Assembly (NCBI GenBank): GCA_002794775.1
Contig: NBAY01000013.1
Location: 434,001 to 498,000 of the forward strand
Source of the DNA: Porodaedalea pini
Lineage: Eukaryota; Basidiomycota; Agaricomycetes; Hymenochaetales; Hymenochaetaceae
Direction of reading: 5' to 3'
Length of the DNA stretch: 64,000 nt
The notes under the pieces are model-generated. The model was not told where the DNA came from. It did not search any database and was given only the letters and a program-made list of their open reading frames with translations. Shown piece after piece: positions 10,491 to 23,949 of the stretch (the first letter of the stretch is position 1; each line of letters begins with the position of its first letter). The translations under genes and the position numbers were made by a program.

Positions 10491-13127
10491 ATGTCTGCTA
10501 CGCCCCGCGAGATCGGGACGCTTGTCGTCGTCATCCTTAAAGCGGTACGTTTTGTGCGAACGTCCATCCGCCCCTGTACGCGCGCTGACTTCTCCTGTCT
10601 CTTTCTTTCTACATACACACAACTACTCTGTTATTTACTTGGCTCCCTTGCATATCGTCAATCTTGCATACGAACGACGCGAAAAAAAAAACAGCAACAT
10701 CTGCCCAACAAGCAGCGCATCGGGAAGCAGGACCCGTACTGCTGCGTGACGCTCAATGGCGAGAAGCGACGCACGCGCGCGATCAAGCGTGGCGGGCAGC
10801 ACCCGGAGTGGGACGAGGAGGTGCGCTTCACGCTCTACGAGGATACCGAGGACGTGCTCGCACGCCTCGGCTCTAGCTCCACGTCTGCGTCCTCCAGCAG
10901 TCTGAGCAGCAATGGCAATGTCGAGGGTGGCGAGACGGGGATGGGGACGCCCCCGCCCCTCCCGCCGAAGGAGCTGAAGCGCAGGAAGAAGGTGAAGGGC
11001 GGGAACGCGATGCTCGTTGCGTGCTATGCGGACGACCCGAAGGAGCCGGAGATCATCGGCGAGACGGTCGTCGATCTCACGGAGGTACTCACGAAGGGCG
11101 AGACCGACGGTGAGGCGGTTTCATGCTCGAAATCTGAAGGTCTGGCTGATTTGGGAAAATGCAGAGTGGTTCACTTTGCAGAATAAAGACAAGTTTAGCG
11201 GGGAGGTGTATCTGGAACTGACGTTCTGGTCGAATGTTCGTCTTCCACGCTTTCTCATTCAAGTTTGTTGCTCACTCGAGACTTCTTTGTACAGGAGAAG
11301 CCACCGGAGAAAAAGGGCAAGTCGCGACCCGTAAAGCCAAACAAACAATATGGCGGCCCAGGTTCCTTCGTACCCTCAGACAGTGAGAGCAGCTTCGGCA
11401 GCGTCGACAGCAGGGGCAGCATACCTTCTTCACTACGTACGACCAGCTCGCTTGCGCAGCTGGATCTGTACAATCCACCGTATGAACGGACTATTCGCAG
11501 TCAGGGGACGGGAGCGACGCTGGATCAGGTCGCTGACGAGTTCGGCGGATTGAACGTTAGCCAAGGATCAGGTGGGAGGAGACGGGAAACCTATCCTGTA
11601 AGATTTTCCTTACTACAAAAGGCATCACTTAGGTCCACTATGCTGATTGGATCCTTGTGCTACCCTTTGCAGCCACCTCGGAATGGGCACACACCTAGGC
11701 CATCAGACTCGGTTTACTCGACTTTCAGTTCATTCAACTCTTGCCACTCGAATGGATACGCATCAGAAGGATACGATCCCGTGTACGAAAATCCCACAAC
11801 ACCCGTACCTCGTAATCAACACCAGAGGCATTCACTCGGCGAGTCAGGCCAGACATATCCCGTGTATCAGTCTCCATATGATCCCAATCCCGCACACTCG
11901 GGCGGATATTCTCCGTCGCACATGCAGCCGCAGTCTGCCTCATCGATGTACAGCGTCCCTTCAGCTTCATCAGGATTTGTATCTGTCTCTACGCCCACAC
12001 CTTCTGGATTCGCGGCTATGCCAACGGGAACGCCAGCGCCTTCTGGGTTTATGCCGCCTGGGGCGCAGACGCCTGTGCCTACTGGTTATATGCCGCCGCC
12101 TCCACAGACACCCGTTCAATATGGTTATGGGCCTCCGCCGACTCATACACCTGCGCCTTCTGGTTTTGTACCTCCGTCGTCGGCCATGTACCATCAGCCT
12201 CCTGCTCCGATTCAATCATACTCTGCATACCAGCATTACCCGCCTCCGTCCTCTTCTGCGCCTCCGATAATGTATCCTCCAGGTCCTCCATCCACACTTC
12301 CGACTCCACCGCATTCAGCGCCCCCGCAGCAGTATACGACTGCACCTTCGCCTTCGCATTCGAGCATTACTTCTCAGCAGTATCCGACGTATCCACCGAG
12401 CACGCCCTCGCCTCCCCAACAACACAACCCCTCACCGACCGTACAGGGCGCGGGCTCGCGTCCGTTGCCGACGCCTGGGCAGAAAAATGGCGCATATCCT
12501 GTGACCCCACCGCACGTCACGATGCCGGCGCCGCAGCATGGAGCTAGCCCAACGCACCCGGGCCAGATAGTGTACTCAAACACGCCTCCGCATATGCAAG
12601 TCCAGCAGCAGCAGTCGCATCCGTTACCTACACCGCCTGGCCATCCATCGCAGCCGCCCGCCACCGTGGGTCCCCCTCCTGTGATGCAACAGAATGGGTT
12701 CGTTCCACCTCCACCTCCGCCCCCTCTTAGCAGACTTCCAGGACCGCCGCCTGCCCCTCCGGTTCAGGTATATCATCAGCAGGATGGGTCAGATGCGTCA
12801 AACGGGCGCGGGAACTCACCTGTACGCCCACCGCTCCCCCAACCGCCGACAGGTGGGAGCACGAGCGGCCCATTGCCTCCACCAGGTCCTTCATCGTTGC
12901 CGTCCGGGTCCGGCTTTCAGCCTCCTCCGCCACCGCCGCCTCTGCCCGCAAGACGTATCGTTTCGACATCGCAGCATCCGCTTCCCCAGCGACCGCCGCC
13001 GCCTGCGATGCCGCAGTGGAGCGTGAAGCCAGGTGAAATATACAATCCCGGGCCGCCACCTCGTCCTCCCACGCATATGGTTTACGATGGCAATACCGGG
13101 TTTTGGAACGCGCCTCAATCGCAGTAG
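10491..13127 (+). CDS. Inn1/Fic1-like C2-domain cytokinesis protein with proline-rich tail
   Basis: Exon 1 (10491-10544) encodes MSATPREIGTLVVVILKA. After a 150-nt intron the C2 domain continues with LPNKQRIGKQDPYCCVTLNG, HPEWDEEVRFTLYE, IIGETVVDLTEVL and, across another intron, EWFTLQNKDKFSGEVYLELTFW. A further intron is at 11598-11672. The remaining residues are low-complexity Pro/Ser/Tyr/Gln sequence with repeats such as PTPSGF and PAPSGFVPP and many PPPPP runs, ending TGFWNAPQSQ. One N-terminal C2 domain plus a PxxP tail is the architecture of budding-yeast Inn1 and fission-yeast Fic1. In those, the tail binds SH3 domains of F-BAR and Cyk3-type proteins during septum ingression. Another C2/proline-rich protein remains possible. 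Confidence 0.85.
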
Positions 13128-13565
13128 ACGGACATGGCATGACATGACATTTCTGTTGTATATGAGTTAATGACCTCGACGACACATTCTTTCCGCTTCC
13201 ACCTCGCACTGGCATGAATAGTATTGTATTGTTTATCAATTTCACGGACTCCTCTACATGTTCATATCCCGATGCACCGAAAACACATCATTTTCCATTG
13301 ATTCCCTTCTTTCATTTCTTCATCCTCTGTCCTTTCTTGCCCTGTCAAACACTCGCATAAGCTTTGCAATCCGATTTTTTATTATCTTCAATTGTCAACA
13401 CTTTGAAAGATCCACGTTTAGAATGTTTCTGAATGGTGTCTCAACACATTAGTCGAATTTTGGTACATAGTCAAACAACAAAACACCAGTGCGTAAAAAA
13501 TGTCGTGCACATTCTAGCAATTGCAAAAGTCGACGTACCGCCTCGGATTTCTAAAGCAAGCCATA
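13128..13565. other. Convergent 3' flanks, no gene seen
   Basis: This pyrimidine-rich spacer lies between the C2-protein gene (plus) and the small membrane-protein gene (minus). No coding frame is supported. Confidence 0.5.
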
Positions 13566-14213
13566 TCAACCGGATGGAGTCTGTTCCACATTCTGAGCTT
13601 GTTGCTCCTGTATTCGGGCGGCACGCTCCTCTTTCCACTTCGCGATCTCCGTCTCCGTCCCGACGAGCCCGCGCTTCGCGAGGTCAATGCGGGCTTCCCG
13701 TCGCAGCCTTCCCTCGGTAAGTCGTGCCTCGCGCTCGTGTGCGAGGAGCCTGGCCTCACCGTGCATTATGAGACCTGTGCATACGACTACACGAAAAAGT
13801 CAGAGGGATAGGAATAGGAAGAAGTTAGGTCATAAATGTTTGGTGAGAAGGTAAGGAATACTACGTACAGCCCATAGTCAAAAACCCCTTGAAAGCTAAC
13901 GTTTGCCTCCTATATGCGTAGCTCGGATAATGAGAGACTGGAGCGGCGCTTCACTCCGATGACGTTACGCACCGGAATGCAGGCCATGTGAAGTGGGCCA
14001 TCGTCGCCAGTGACGCACCGAACAAGCCATACTTCACCGCTCCCTGTACGACCGAGCATAATCAGACAATGATAAGGAGTGGTACGAAGCTATCGCAGTT
14101 GCACAGGGCCGAGCACAACTTGAAGAACTGACCCAGGATGCCGCTTTCGCTACTTCGCCGTAGACATGATCGACTTCTTCTCGGCGTTTAGCGCGTTGTG
14201 CAGCGGTAGACAT
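13566..14213 (-). CDS. Small four-exon mitochondrial-type membrane protein (Rcf2/HIG1-like candidate)
   Basis: Four exons join in frame: 14133-14213, 13973-14043, 13869-13909 and 13566-13774, with GT-AG introns of 89, 63 and 94 nt. The product is about 130 residues. It starts MSTAAQRAKRREEVDHVYGE, has a first hydrophobic helix (AVKYGLFGASLATMAHF), the linker PAFRRQTLAFKGFLTMG leading into a second, shorter hydrophobic stretch, then a long charged helix (HEREARLTEGRLRREARI) and a Gln-rich tail. Two short helices joined by a FR-TLxFKxFL linker resemble the HIG1/Rcf2-type respiratory supercomplex factors, but I am not certain of the family. The exon joins are my own assembly and the last acceptor has an alternative 9 bases away (gtgtag). 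Confidence 0.6.
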
Positions 14214-14816
14214 GCTATCCCTGAACCTGTGTATAAGCCGCAGGGCTTCTGGAGAAGGTAGATTCGGGGCGGAAGATTCTCACGGAGTGAGCACACAGTC
14301 GTAGCGTTCAGACTACGCACGTGATCTAAACGCGTCTCGACGCGACGAATGATCGGCGCGCAGATCCTTTGCGCCGACAAATACAATACCCAATTATGCG
14401 ACTATCAAAGTTTTTATCTCAGGAATGGTCGAGGTCTTGAGTAAAGTATTTTGACAGCGTGTGCGCATGAAGCTGCTCATGATAGATCGATAGACCGTTG
14501 CTCTTTATAAGTCCAAATATCTCTTACGTTGGGCGCCGACCTACATATCTATATTCCAGTATAAGAATGGTATGAACGAACATACCTGCGTTAATCTATC
14601 CCATGGAACTTTCGGGATTTCAACTAGCAATTGTGAGAGGAGAAATAAAGTAAACCAGGAATGATCTGATTGTGAACCTCGGCATCTGTTTTTTTGTGAC
14701 ATGTCTAGGTTCATGAACATGAGTAGTGAGGATATGCATAAGATTTTACAGGGCCTAAAAAGGGCAAATCCATTCTGACTGGAAACATCCAAGAGATGGA
14801 CGGATGAGAGAACACT
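14214..14816. other. Intergenic, no gene seen
   Basis: This AT-rich spacer lies between the LYS12 3' end and the start of the small membrane-protein gene. The one moderate open frame (14541-14792, minus) has no conserved-looking segment. Confidence 0.5.
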
Positions 14817-16405
<1,589 letters not shown>

Positions 16406-16590
16406 TTTGCACCCCGATTATGGTAAAAAGGGAAGGTGAAGAAGCACAAGCTGAAAATTAGCACCATGATCTACGCCCTCACGTGATAGATAGGCTCAAT
16501 AAACGCGTCGCGTCGCGTTGTGGTTTACTTCAAGCCACTCTCTACCTTACGAGAAACAGGACTCTCCGCGATACCCCAAACTCAATATCA

Positions 16591-18419
16591 ATGGCAATGT
16601 CCTCACAAACAAGTCCTAGGCAGCCCCTTTCCGATTTGACGAACGATGTCCACGAGGCAGCAAGCTCTTCGACGAGAGGAAAGCGGCGCGCTGATGCCCA
16701 CGACAATGGCAGCAAGCGTCTAAAATTTTCGAATGCAGAACTGGAAGCGGACATTCGAAAGGCTGAGGATGTGGAGGATGTAGAAATGCAAGATCCTGAA
16801 CTGGTATACGTACCGTCAAGAAGACGTCGCTCTGGAGTGTATGGATGCTGCAGGCAATGCGGATGGGTGATCCAGCAGCCCGGCGCCTCTTCACACGTAC
16901 GTTCTACTGTCATGAGTTATCTGCATTTTGTTTTTCTGACTTCTCCAATAGTCCCGACTATAAGGACTCTGGAGGCATTCGTATCTTCAAACAAAGCAGA
17001 TATATTTAAATGCCAGTCATTGGACACTGGTTCATTCCTAACGCCGCCGTACGCGTGCGCCTACTCGCATGGTATGTAGCACTTTGCCATTGTCCGCGAT
17101 TACATCCAGCTCAACTTTTCCAGCCTCGAAAAGAGGTCGAGCCTCGATGCTCGCAATCGCCACTGAGCAGGGGACGGTGGACATCCTCAATACTATGAAG
17201 AGAAAGGACTGGGATCCAGGTATAGCAGGAGTCTGGATGAAAAGAAGAAGAAATCTGATGAAATAACAGAACCACCCCGGACAACATTGCAGGTCCATAA
17301 CAACGGCATTTTTGACGTGAAGTGGTCTCCATCTGATGCACTCATTGCTACCGCGTCTGGCGACCGCAGCATTGCTATCACGGATCCCAATTCGTCCTCG
17401 GGAATTGCACTTTACTCTTTGAATGCGGGTCACTCCCATACCGTCAAGTGCATTGCGTGGGATCCTAAGAACAGCAATTTACTAGTGAGTGGAGGCCGAG
17501 ATGGTTGTATATTTTTATGGGATCTACGAACAAGGGGTCAAGGTGGGCTCGGTCAAAGCGAGAATAATGGACAATGGAAACCTGTCATGAGCATCCCCCA
17601 TGCACATGAGGTCATTGCTGGTAGGCCAACAAAAAAAGGGAGAGCCTTACTCGCGCCGAAGAGTGTCACATCAGTTGCGTATCTTCCGGATTCGTCTTGC
17701 AAGATCATAAGCAGTGGCTCTTCAGATGGGTTCGTGACAATATGCTCTACTGCACCATGACCAGAAACTAACATAGGCGGATGTCTAGCATCCTTCGAAA
17801 GTGGGACTTGCGTCTCCCGACGTCTTCACCTACGAAACGCTCCAAAAAGCCCACTCCTGTGCTACCAGTAGATTTCGCCGCACAAGATCTCACAGCCGTC
17901 ACATACGAGGCGCAGTCTGCTGGTCTGACTAGCACCCCAACACGCCGCGCCCGTGGAATCATCTCGATGGCTTTCGGATCTGGGCCAAGTGCTGGACGCA
18001 TCTTCGCGCTGAGCAACGACTCGCGTGTGCATACATACAACGCGTCTGGGGCAGCGGATGCGCCACTTGGCGTGCAACAGTCGGACCAGGCATACATGCA
18101 TCGGCATATGGCAACGAACTCATTTTATGTACGCACGGCTGTTAGCCCCTGCGGCCGTTGGTTGGCGAGCGGGGGTGCGAGCGGATCAGCGTTCCTATTT
18201 GACGTGGGCGCTGGTGGGACAGAGAAGCTGAGCACGGAGGGGGTAGAGTTGAGAGGCCAGGATGGGGAGGTGGGAGCAGTCGATTGGGCCGATGGTGCAC
18301 TGGCGACATGTGCCGATGATGGGACAGTGCGGATCTGGCGGCCGGATGTCGAAAGGCATAGATTATGCGTGGAAGATCCGGAGGAGGCCAAGTGGGACTG
18401 GAGCTGGGGTAGATTGTAG
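16591..18419 (+). CDS. CDT2: CDT2/DTL WD40 substrate receptor of CRL4 ubiquitin ligase
   Basis: The first ATG (16591, MAMSSQTSPRQPLSDLTND) opens a basic, disordered N-terminus. The beta-propeller follows: PPYACAYSH, SMLAIATEQGTVDIL, HNNGIFDVKWSPSDALIATA, HSHTVKCIAWDPKNSNLLVS, GGRDGCIFLWDLR, KSVTSVAYLPDSSCKIISSG and SDG-ILRKWDLRLP joined across an intron. After an insert rich in Thr/Arg come blades with GRIFALSNDSRVHTY, VSPCGRWLASGGASGSAFLF and LATCADDGTVRIWRPD. Introns are 17072-17123, 17220-17269 and 17730-17788. The SDGILRKWDLR segment and the HNNGIFDVKWS segment match CDT2/DTL, which directs Cul4-Ddb1 to Cdt1 and other PCNA-bound substrates in S phase. Unlike animal DTL, there is no long C-terminal tail or PIP box visible. 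Confidence 0.88.
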
Positions 18420-18676
18420 CCGTGTGATCTAGTGCATCGTTTTCTTCCTTTACGCAGTAACTTTTCCGACAAAGCATCTTTCAAAACGTCATCCATAGCA
18501 TTACAAAGCAACTCGAAGATCGTAGCTGCATTAGTTTCAAAAAGCGAGTAAATAGCGAATAGACGATACAGGAGGGTATAAGGATGTAGAGTATTGATTC
18601 AGGCAATGTGTGCGAACGCATTGTTGCCTTAGATAGTCTCGATAGATGGAGCAAACTCGGTACAATGATGTGCTCG

Positions 18677-19551
18677 CTATTGCTTTTGAATTGCGCTCAC
18701 CAACCTAAGCAAGTGCATTGGAGGAGATCAGCTACTTATTTAGAGCAGAACATACGGCGAGGTACGCACCAATCCAATCCCTCCTCAAGGCCCTCTCCCT
18801 TCGTTGCACAGGCGCCGCGGACACTCCACTGACGACCTTTTTCCGCACCCGCGAGCCCGAGCGCATCGCTGACTGCATCTGGACCAAGCGCGCCGCTAAT
18901 GTCTTGTTTATTCGCAAATACGAGCAGTGGTACACCGCGCAGTTCGTCCTCCGCAAGCATGGTGAGCAGTTCTGTGCGCGACGTGTCCAGTCGTGCGTGG
19001 TCCGACGCGTCGATCACGTAGATGATTGCAGAGGTGTTAGGGAAATAACACCGCCAGTATGGGCTGATAACAGTATGACCAGAGAAGTTGTAAGAAAGTT
19101 AATGAGAAGTATATGAAAGGCGGGCGTACCGGATACTCGACTGGCCGCCCAAATCCCACACTTGAAACTTTATATTTTTGTACTGGAGACGAAAGCTCAA
19201 AATGGGCAACCGGCTCTTATATGTTGCAATTGTCCGATGCACGTACTTGTACGGTTTCCACGTTAAATCCAATCGCTGTACACGCAGTTGGTAAGAGACT
19301 CGATCATTTTCAACAGTCAGGACCAAGACTTACTAGGAATTGTCGACACGACCTCTCCGATCTGCACCATACATTTAAGCCAGCAATCCACGTTATTCAG
19401 AACGAAGGGACATACAGACCTGCAAACGGTAGAGAATAGTAGTCTTTCCAGCAGAATCAAGTCCAAGCATTAGAATCCGCACGTCCTGCTCCTTGCTCCA
19501 TCGAACAAGTGAGGCGAGCGAGGAGAACAACGATGACATGGACAGTCCCAT
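18677..19551 (-). CDS. ARL1: ARL1-type ADP-ribosylation-factor-like GTPase
   Basis: The start at 19551 gives MGLSMSSLFSSL, with glycine 2 for N-myristoylation. The P-loop is LGLDSAGKTTILYRL. Small exons then give IGEVVSTIPT, IGFNVETVQ and YKNIKFQVWDLGGQSSIR (switch II), followed by SAIIYVIDASDHARLDTSR and VFANKQD (base recognition). The last exon join gives EGLDWLVSAIQKQ with the stop at 18677. The sequence GGQSSIRPYWRCYF is typical of ARL1, a Golgi GTPase that recruits GRIP-domain golgins, rather than of ARF1 (GGQDKIRPLWRHYF). About 180 residues, normal length. It is convergent with CDT2 and divergent from the WKF gene. Confidence 0.93.
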
Positions 19552-19762
19552 CTTCGGCTTTAATCGTCGACAGTCGATGAGCGCGTTATGCCGTGGGTTC
19601 ACAAGAGCGACACAACAGGCAAAGCTGTTTATAAGGCACGGCAAGAGTCCGGCAACGTCGCTGGCGAGCCTCCGTATTCCTTTTGAAGATGATCGGCGAT
19701 CTGAGTCCTTGCGCGTGTTCCTTCCCTTTTCCCAACTACCTATCGTGTGGTCTCTGAAGATC

Positions 19763-20931
19763 ATGTCTACTGAAGTGGAAGCAACTACTAAATCCAAGGA
19801 GAGGAAGGAAGAGAAAAAGACGAGAGAGGAGAAAGCAGCCAATGCAGCTCCTAATTCCAAAGACAAGAAGAGGAAGAAAACTGATGCGGTGAATACTCCA
19901 TTCGAGCGTGTTCTAAATTGTCTAATTGGTGATCGTCAAGTAGACAAACACGGCTAAAGAAGTGGACGAGAACCTCAGTACTACTGAGAAACATAAGAAG
20001 CGGAAGCGGAAAGACCGCGAAGCTGATGCTGGCGCTGGAAATAACGCTCTTGATATTAACAAGGGCATGGATGAGGAAAGCACGAAGAAAAAGCAGAAGA
20101 AGCGTAGGGATGAGGGCACGTCTGACGCCGCTACTAGGGCAGTTGAAGGAGTCGGAAAAACGAAGCCAAAGAAAGCGAAGAAAAAGTCTTCAAAACGCAA
20201 GGACGAAGTCGCTGCACAGGATGATACGTCGCAGGAGAAGTCAGACAAGGAAAGCAGAAAAAAGTTCAAGAAGCAGCGTAGAAAGAATGATGTTGCGTCG
20301 TGTCTCCCGGACCCTAAGGATGATGCTGAACTGACGGACAAAGCTCGTGGAGGTTCGTCCTAGATTGTGCTGGTGGATTGCAATAGTGCCAGTGTGTTCT
20401 AACGCAATTTCTGTTTTCGTTGTAGCGTTATCATATGCATACACCCGCCTCTCCTCGCCGGACTCATGGAAGTTCAATAAAGCGCATCAGAATTGGATTG
20501 TCAAGCACTACTTTACACAGGATGTTGTGCGTCTATTGTCTTCAACGCGCAAACAGCATTTACTTACCTGATACCTCAGATACCCGAGAAATATCTGTCA
20601 ATTGTCGTTGGATACCTCGCAGGATGCCAAGGCAGCGTGCGAGAGGTGTGTTCCTGATCGATAAAGTCTACTTATTGTTGTTTGCTCACTAGCGTCGCAG
20701 AAACTCATTCAAGCTTGTAACAAACAGCTTGAGACGAGTCCGGAATTTGCTTCATCGCCGGTCCCTACTTTAGCCTTAGCTACTCCAGCTGCTCCGTCTG
20801 GAGCATCGGCTGATAACGCAGATGCAACTCCGGCTTTGCCCAAATCGGAGAGCATCATTCTTTCTCCCGAGACGTTAGAAGCCGTAAAAACGCGAACAAG
20901 AGTTTTACTAAAGGCCCTTGTGAATGCGTAG
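19763..20931 (+). CDS. WKF-domain nucleolar-type protein (C7orf50 family)
   Basis: The start at 19763 (MSTEVEATTKSKERKEEKK) opens a very Lys-rich region with several nuclear-localisation-like clusters (KKKQKKRR; KKFKKQRRK). Across three more exons comes the ordered C-terminal part: SYAYTRLSSPDSWKFNKAHQ, NWIVKHYFTQDV, IPEKYLSIVVGYLAGCQGSVRE and KLIQACKQLE. The W-K-F-N-K core followed by a helix is the WKF domain of the human C7orf50 family, whose exact role is unclear but which is nucleolar. It ends KTRTRVLLKALVNA. Introns join in phase; the first donor is GTGAAT after KKTDA. Convergent with the WD40 gene ending at 21127. Confidence 0.82.
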
Positions 20932-21126
20932 TGTCATCGATTTCTCCTTTTTCCTTCGCGTTTGTACCCGAAAGCCTTCGCCTTCACTCACTGTATAGCG
21001 ATTCTGATATGCTGTCTAGATTACATGACACGAGGTAAATATAAGGACTGCTTAGTGACATCAAATAACATAAAAATAGTAAGTTGGCATGCAAATTTAT
21101 ATATGAAAATAAGATAAAACTAGAGT

Positions 21127-23736
21127 TTATATGCGTGCAAAGTCGAACAACAAGAGTTGATTGTCATCTGAGGCGATGACGAGATTGTCTCGGGTAAATG
21201 CCGCATGAACAATTTTTTGCCCAGGAAAACACATAATCTACCCTCATCGTCCTGTCAGTTAATAGTTCTGTACCTCGAAAAACAGACATCGCGCCTCTGA
21301 CGCACCTCTTGCTTGCACTGCTTGGGATTTCGCAGATCCCACAAGCGCATCGTGCCGTCCCGTCCGCCAGAGACAAATGTATTCCATCCACGAGGGTCAA
21401 CCGCCCCACGTGTGTAACGTCCATGCGCGCCTTGCACACTCGGATATCCAAACCGGAGAGGAGGCCGATCATTCGCAGATAAACGACAATCATGCAGCTC
21501 AAACTGCGAGTCACGATGTCCGACCTTTACTCGTATGAAAGAAATTAAGTTCATACTTCCACTGCAGCCTGAGGGAACAGAATATAACTGACCTCGATTA
21601 GCACAAAGTCCGGGTTTTCCGTACGATGCAGCTGGTATACCGAGTTGCTCGTGCGTATCGTCGCGAATGTTTGAGCAGCATGTAGATCCCACATACGAAC
21701 ACAGTTATCCGCACCACCGCTAATCAGACGGTCTCCGATAGACAGCAAAGACTGGACGACCGATGTATGATGCATATCTATAATTCCTGCGACCGGAGGC
21801 TGCTCGAAAGCAGTGGCTGGATCAAACGACCAGAAATGCATGACGTGATCATACCCGGCGCTGACGAAGGAAAGTGAGGAACTAGAGGTCGGAAGTGTGG
21901 TGATAGCACTGACGCCACGGCGCTGGCGGTCGCGGTCTAACGATGTGCGAGCAACATGAGTAACCCGATGCTTCTTGTCATCTCCAAGATGGAGAAGTGA
22001 CAAGGCGTTCTCTTCGTGCACTTGAGCGACAACTGCTATATTATCAAACGGTCGTGCAAACAAGCACGCGTCCTCGACGGATTCTCTGTCCTCATTAAGA
22101 GGTGCGTACAGCTCTCGCATATACCTAGTAAGTTAGATTAGGTCTTTAAGTATAGGGAACCATAGAAAAAGGAAACAAATATTTACCTTTTCGACTTCAT
22201 ACTAATTTCCTGCACGAAGCCATGCATTGTCGCAGAGTATACCATATCTTGCGCATATGATACAAGTATGCGGCGTGGCTTGTCTCCACTAGCCCTTGGA
22301 AGATGCACAATGGTAGACGGCTCTTCCTCCAGGAAAGGCTCCGCCCAAGCACTCGATTCGGTTTTTTCTCTTCCCCGTGGCATTTCTTCTGCATGATTTG
22401 AAGGAGAAAAAAGGCGAGCTTCGATTTCGACTGCAGCCACCTGGCTATCATCCCTCGGGACCATCTCTAGCTGCGAGTACAGCGGGGGCGTGCCATTGAT
22501 TCCGAGAACTTCAGGCGGAAGCGATGTATACTTCTCGGGGGGAGATACAGTCCGAGTCAAGGATTCTGGTGGACCGTATAATAGAGTGACGAGACCTGAG
22601 CGGAAGGGCCGAGGACGATCTAGAATCTGTCTTGGTGCAGCAACAATCTCCTCAACTTGAACGATGGTTGAACTAGACGTTTGCCATGATGTTGAAGATG
22701 AAGGAGTAGAAATGTCTGTTGTGCTGTTGAACAAAGAAGACACACTCTTATAAAGATCTTCCAGTTTCACGTTGGACCCTGAGGGCGTGTTAACAACGAT
22801 CGGAGTGGCATCGTTGCCTTCGGAGGAGGACCCTTGTCCTAGAGTCTCCGTGGTTTGAGTAGGAGCACGTTTCGTAACGCCGAGCAAAGAAGATGCACTC
22901 TGGTAGAGATCCTCCAGCTTTGTATCGGAACCGGATGGTATGCTAGGTTGGATGTTCGGTTTTGCACATGCTCCTGAGTCCAGTGCCGGCCCAAACTTGT
23001 CGCTGCCAAGCATATCGGGAATAAAGTAGGTAATGACGAGCTGCGTGTCCGTGAACTGGTGTTGAACAATCTCTGCGTCCATGTTCTCTTTCAGACCGTC
23101 ACGAAGTTGAGCTAAAAAGAGACTTTTAAAGTGCGAGCGCTGAACAGCATCCTTCCTACATTCTAGGGGTAGGTCTAATCTCATCTCGTCGCATCTCCGT
23201 TCTGTTTTCTTCTTCCGTTTCTCGGCAGGCCCGCTGCCTACCAGCTCCCATTCGCGAATCTGGCGCTTGGTTTGCGCGCCGCCACTGGTGTGAGACGATG
23301 ATGAATGAGGCTGAGGAGAGCCCGAACATATAGCTTGACGATTCCGAGGTAGTGAAGACCTTGGAAGAGGTCCTGAAGGAGTAGAGATAGGAAGGACAGG
23401 CGGTATGGGTGTTGCATTACTGTGCATATTATGATTCCGTGGCACACAAACGGGCAAAGGCGCCGTGGTCGGACGGTCGCAATACTGCAACATATGCATC
23501 TGGGTCGATTGATTCCGGCGCTGAAACGTACGGTTTGGAACAGCATTCGTGGTCCGAGCGGGTCTGGGCTGTGTAAGAGTTTGAGGATGCCAATGAGCGC
23601 GCTGTGGTGCTCCGCCGCGACGAATGCCTTTGTAAGTTGGCCGCCATTTGGGCGGCTGTGATGTACGGATGGCGGGGATGACACCACTGCCTTTGCTTTG
23701 TTTGAGCGCTTCGTTGGGTTGAGAGTCTTCCGTCAT
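21127..23736 (-). CDS. WD40-repeat protein with long N-terminal region (paralogue A)
   Basis: The start at 23736 (MTEDSQPNEALKQSKG) opens about 500 residues of mostly disordered sequence with a basic patch (AEKRKKKTERRCDEMRL), a conserved-looking LPLECRKDAVQRSHFKSLF module, and two copies of a KLEDLYxSxSSL motif. After the first intron the WD40 propeller follows: SLSFVSAGYDHVMHFWSFD, GDRLISGGADNCVRMWDLH, FELHDCRLSANDRPPLRFGY, NTFVSGGRDGTMRLWDLRNP and KIVHAAFTRDNLVIASDDNQ, ending LLLFDFARI. Intron joins: KSKR|YMREL, VLIE|VGHRDSQ and CKQE|IMCFPGQK. I do not know the function. Its N-terminal PLECR module, intron sites and the RFGYPS segment are shared with the gene at 40701-44181. Confidence 0.85.
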
Positions 23737-23869
23737 CAAGATCAGGATTTATAGGACATTATACTAGCAAGACACTGAATATTTCCAACTTATTTGGGCC
23801 GACTGAGAAAGGTGCGTGTCACGTGCCAATGGTAGTTATAATATCTGCTATCTACTCTGAACAGACCGC
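23737..23869. promoter_or_regulatory. Short 5' flank of WD40 paralogue A next to the LINE 3' end
   Basis: Only about 130-250 bases separate the ATG of the WD40 gene from recognisable LINE sequence. Any native promoter must lie here or have been replaced by transposon sequence. No TATA box is evident. Confidence 0.3.
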
Positions 23870-23949
23870 CAACCGCAAAGGACCAAAACTAGGAAAACAA
23901 CAGACAGTCCGGACGTAGAGCGTAAATGGTGGGCATCGAAAAGCGTGAA

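Noticed and set aside
14541..14792. 83-codon minus-strand frame between two genes
   Set aside because: Hydrophobic but without motif or splice context; likely chance.
23422..23661. Plus-strand frame inside the WD40 paralogue A
   Set aside because: Antisense to the long minus-strand exon and without conserved features.
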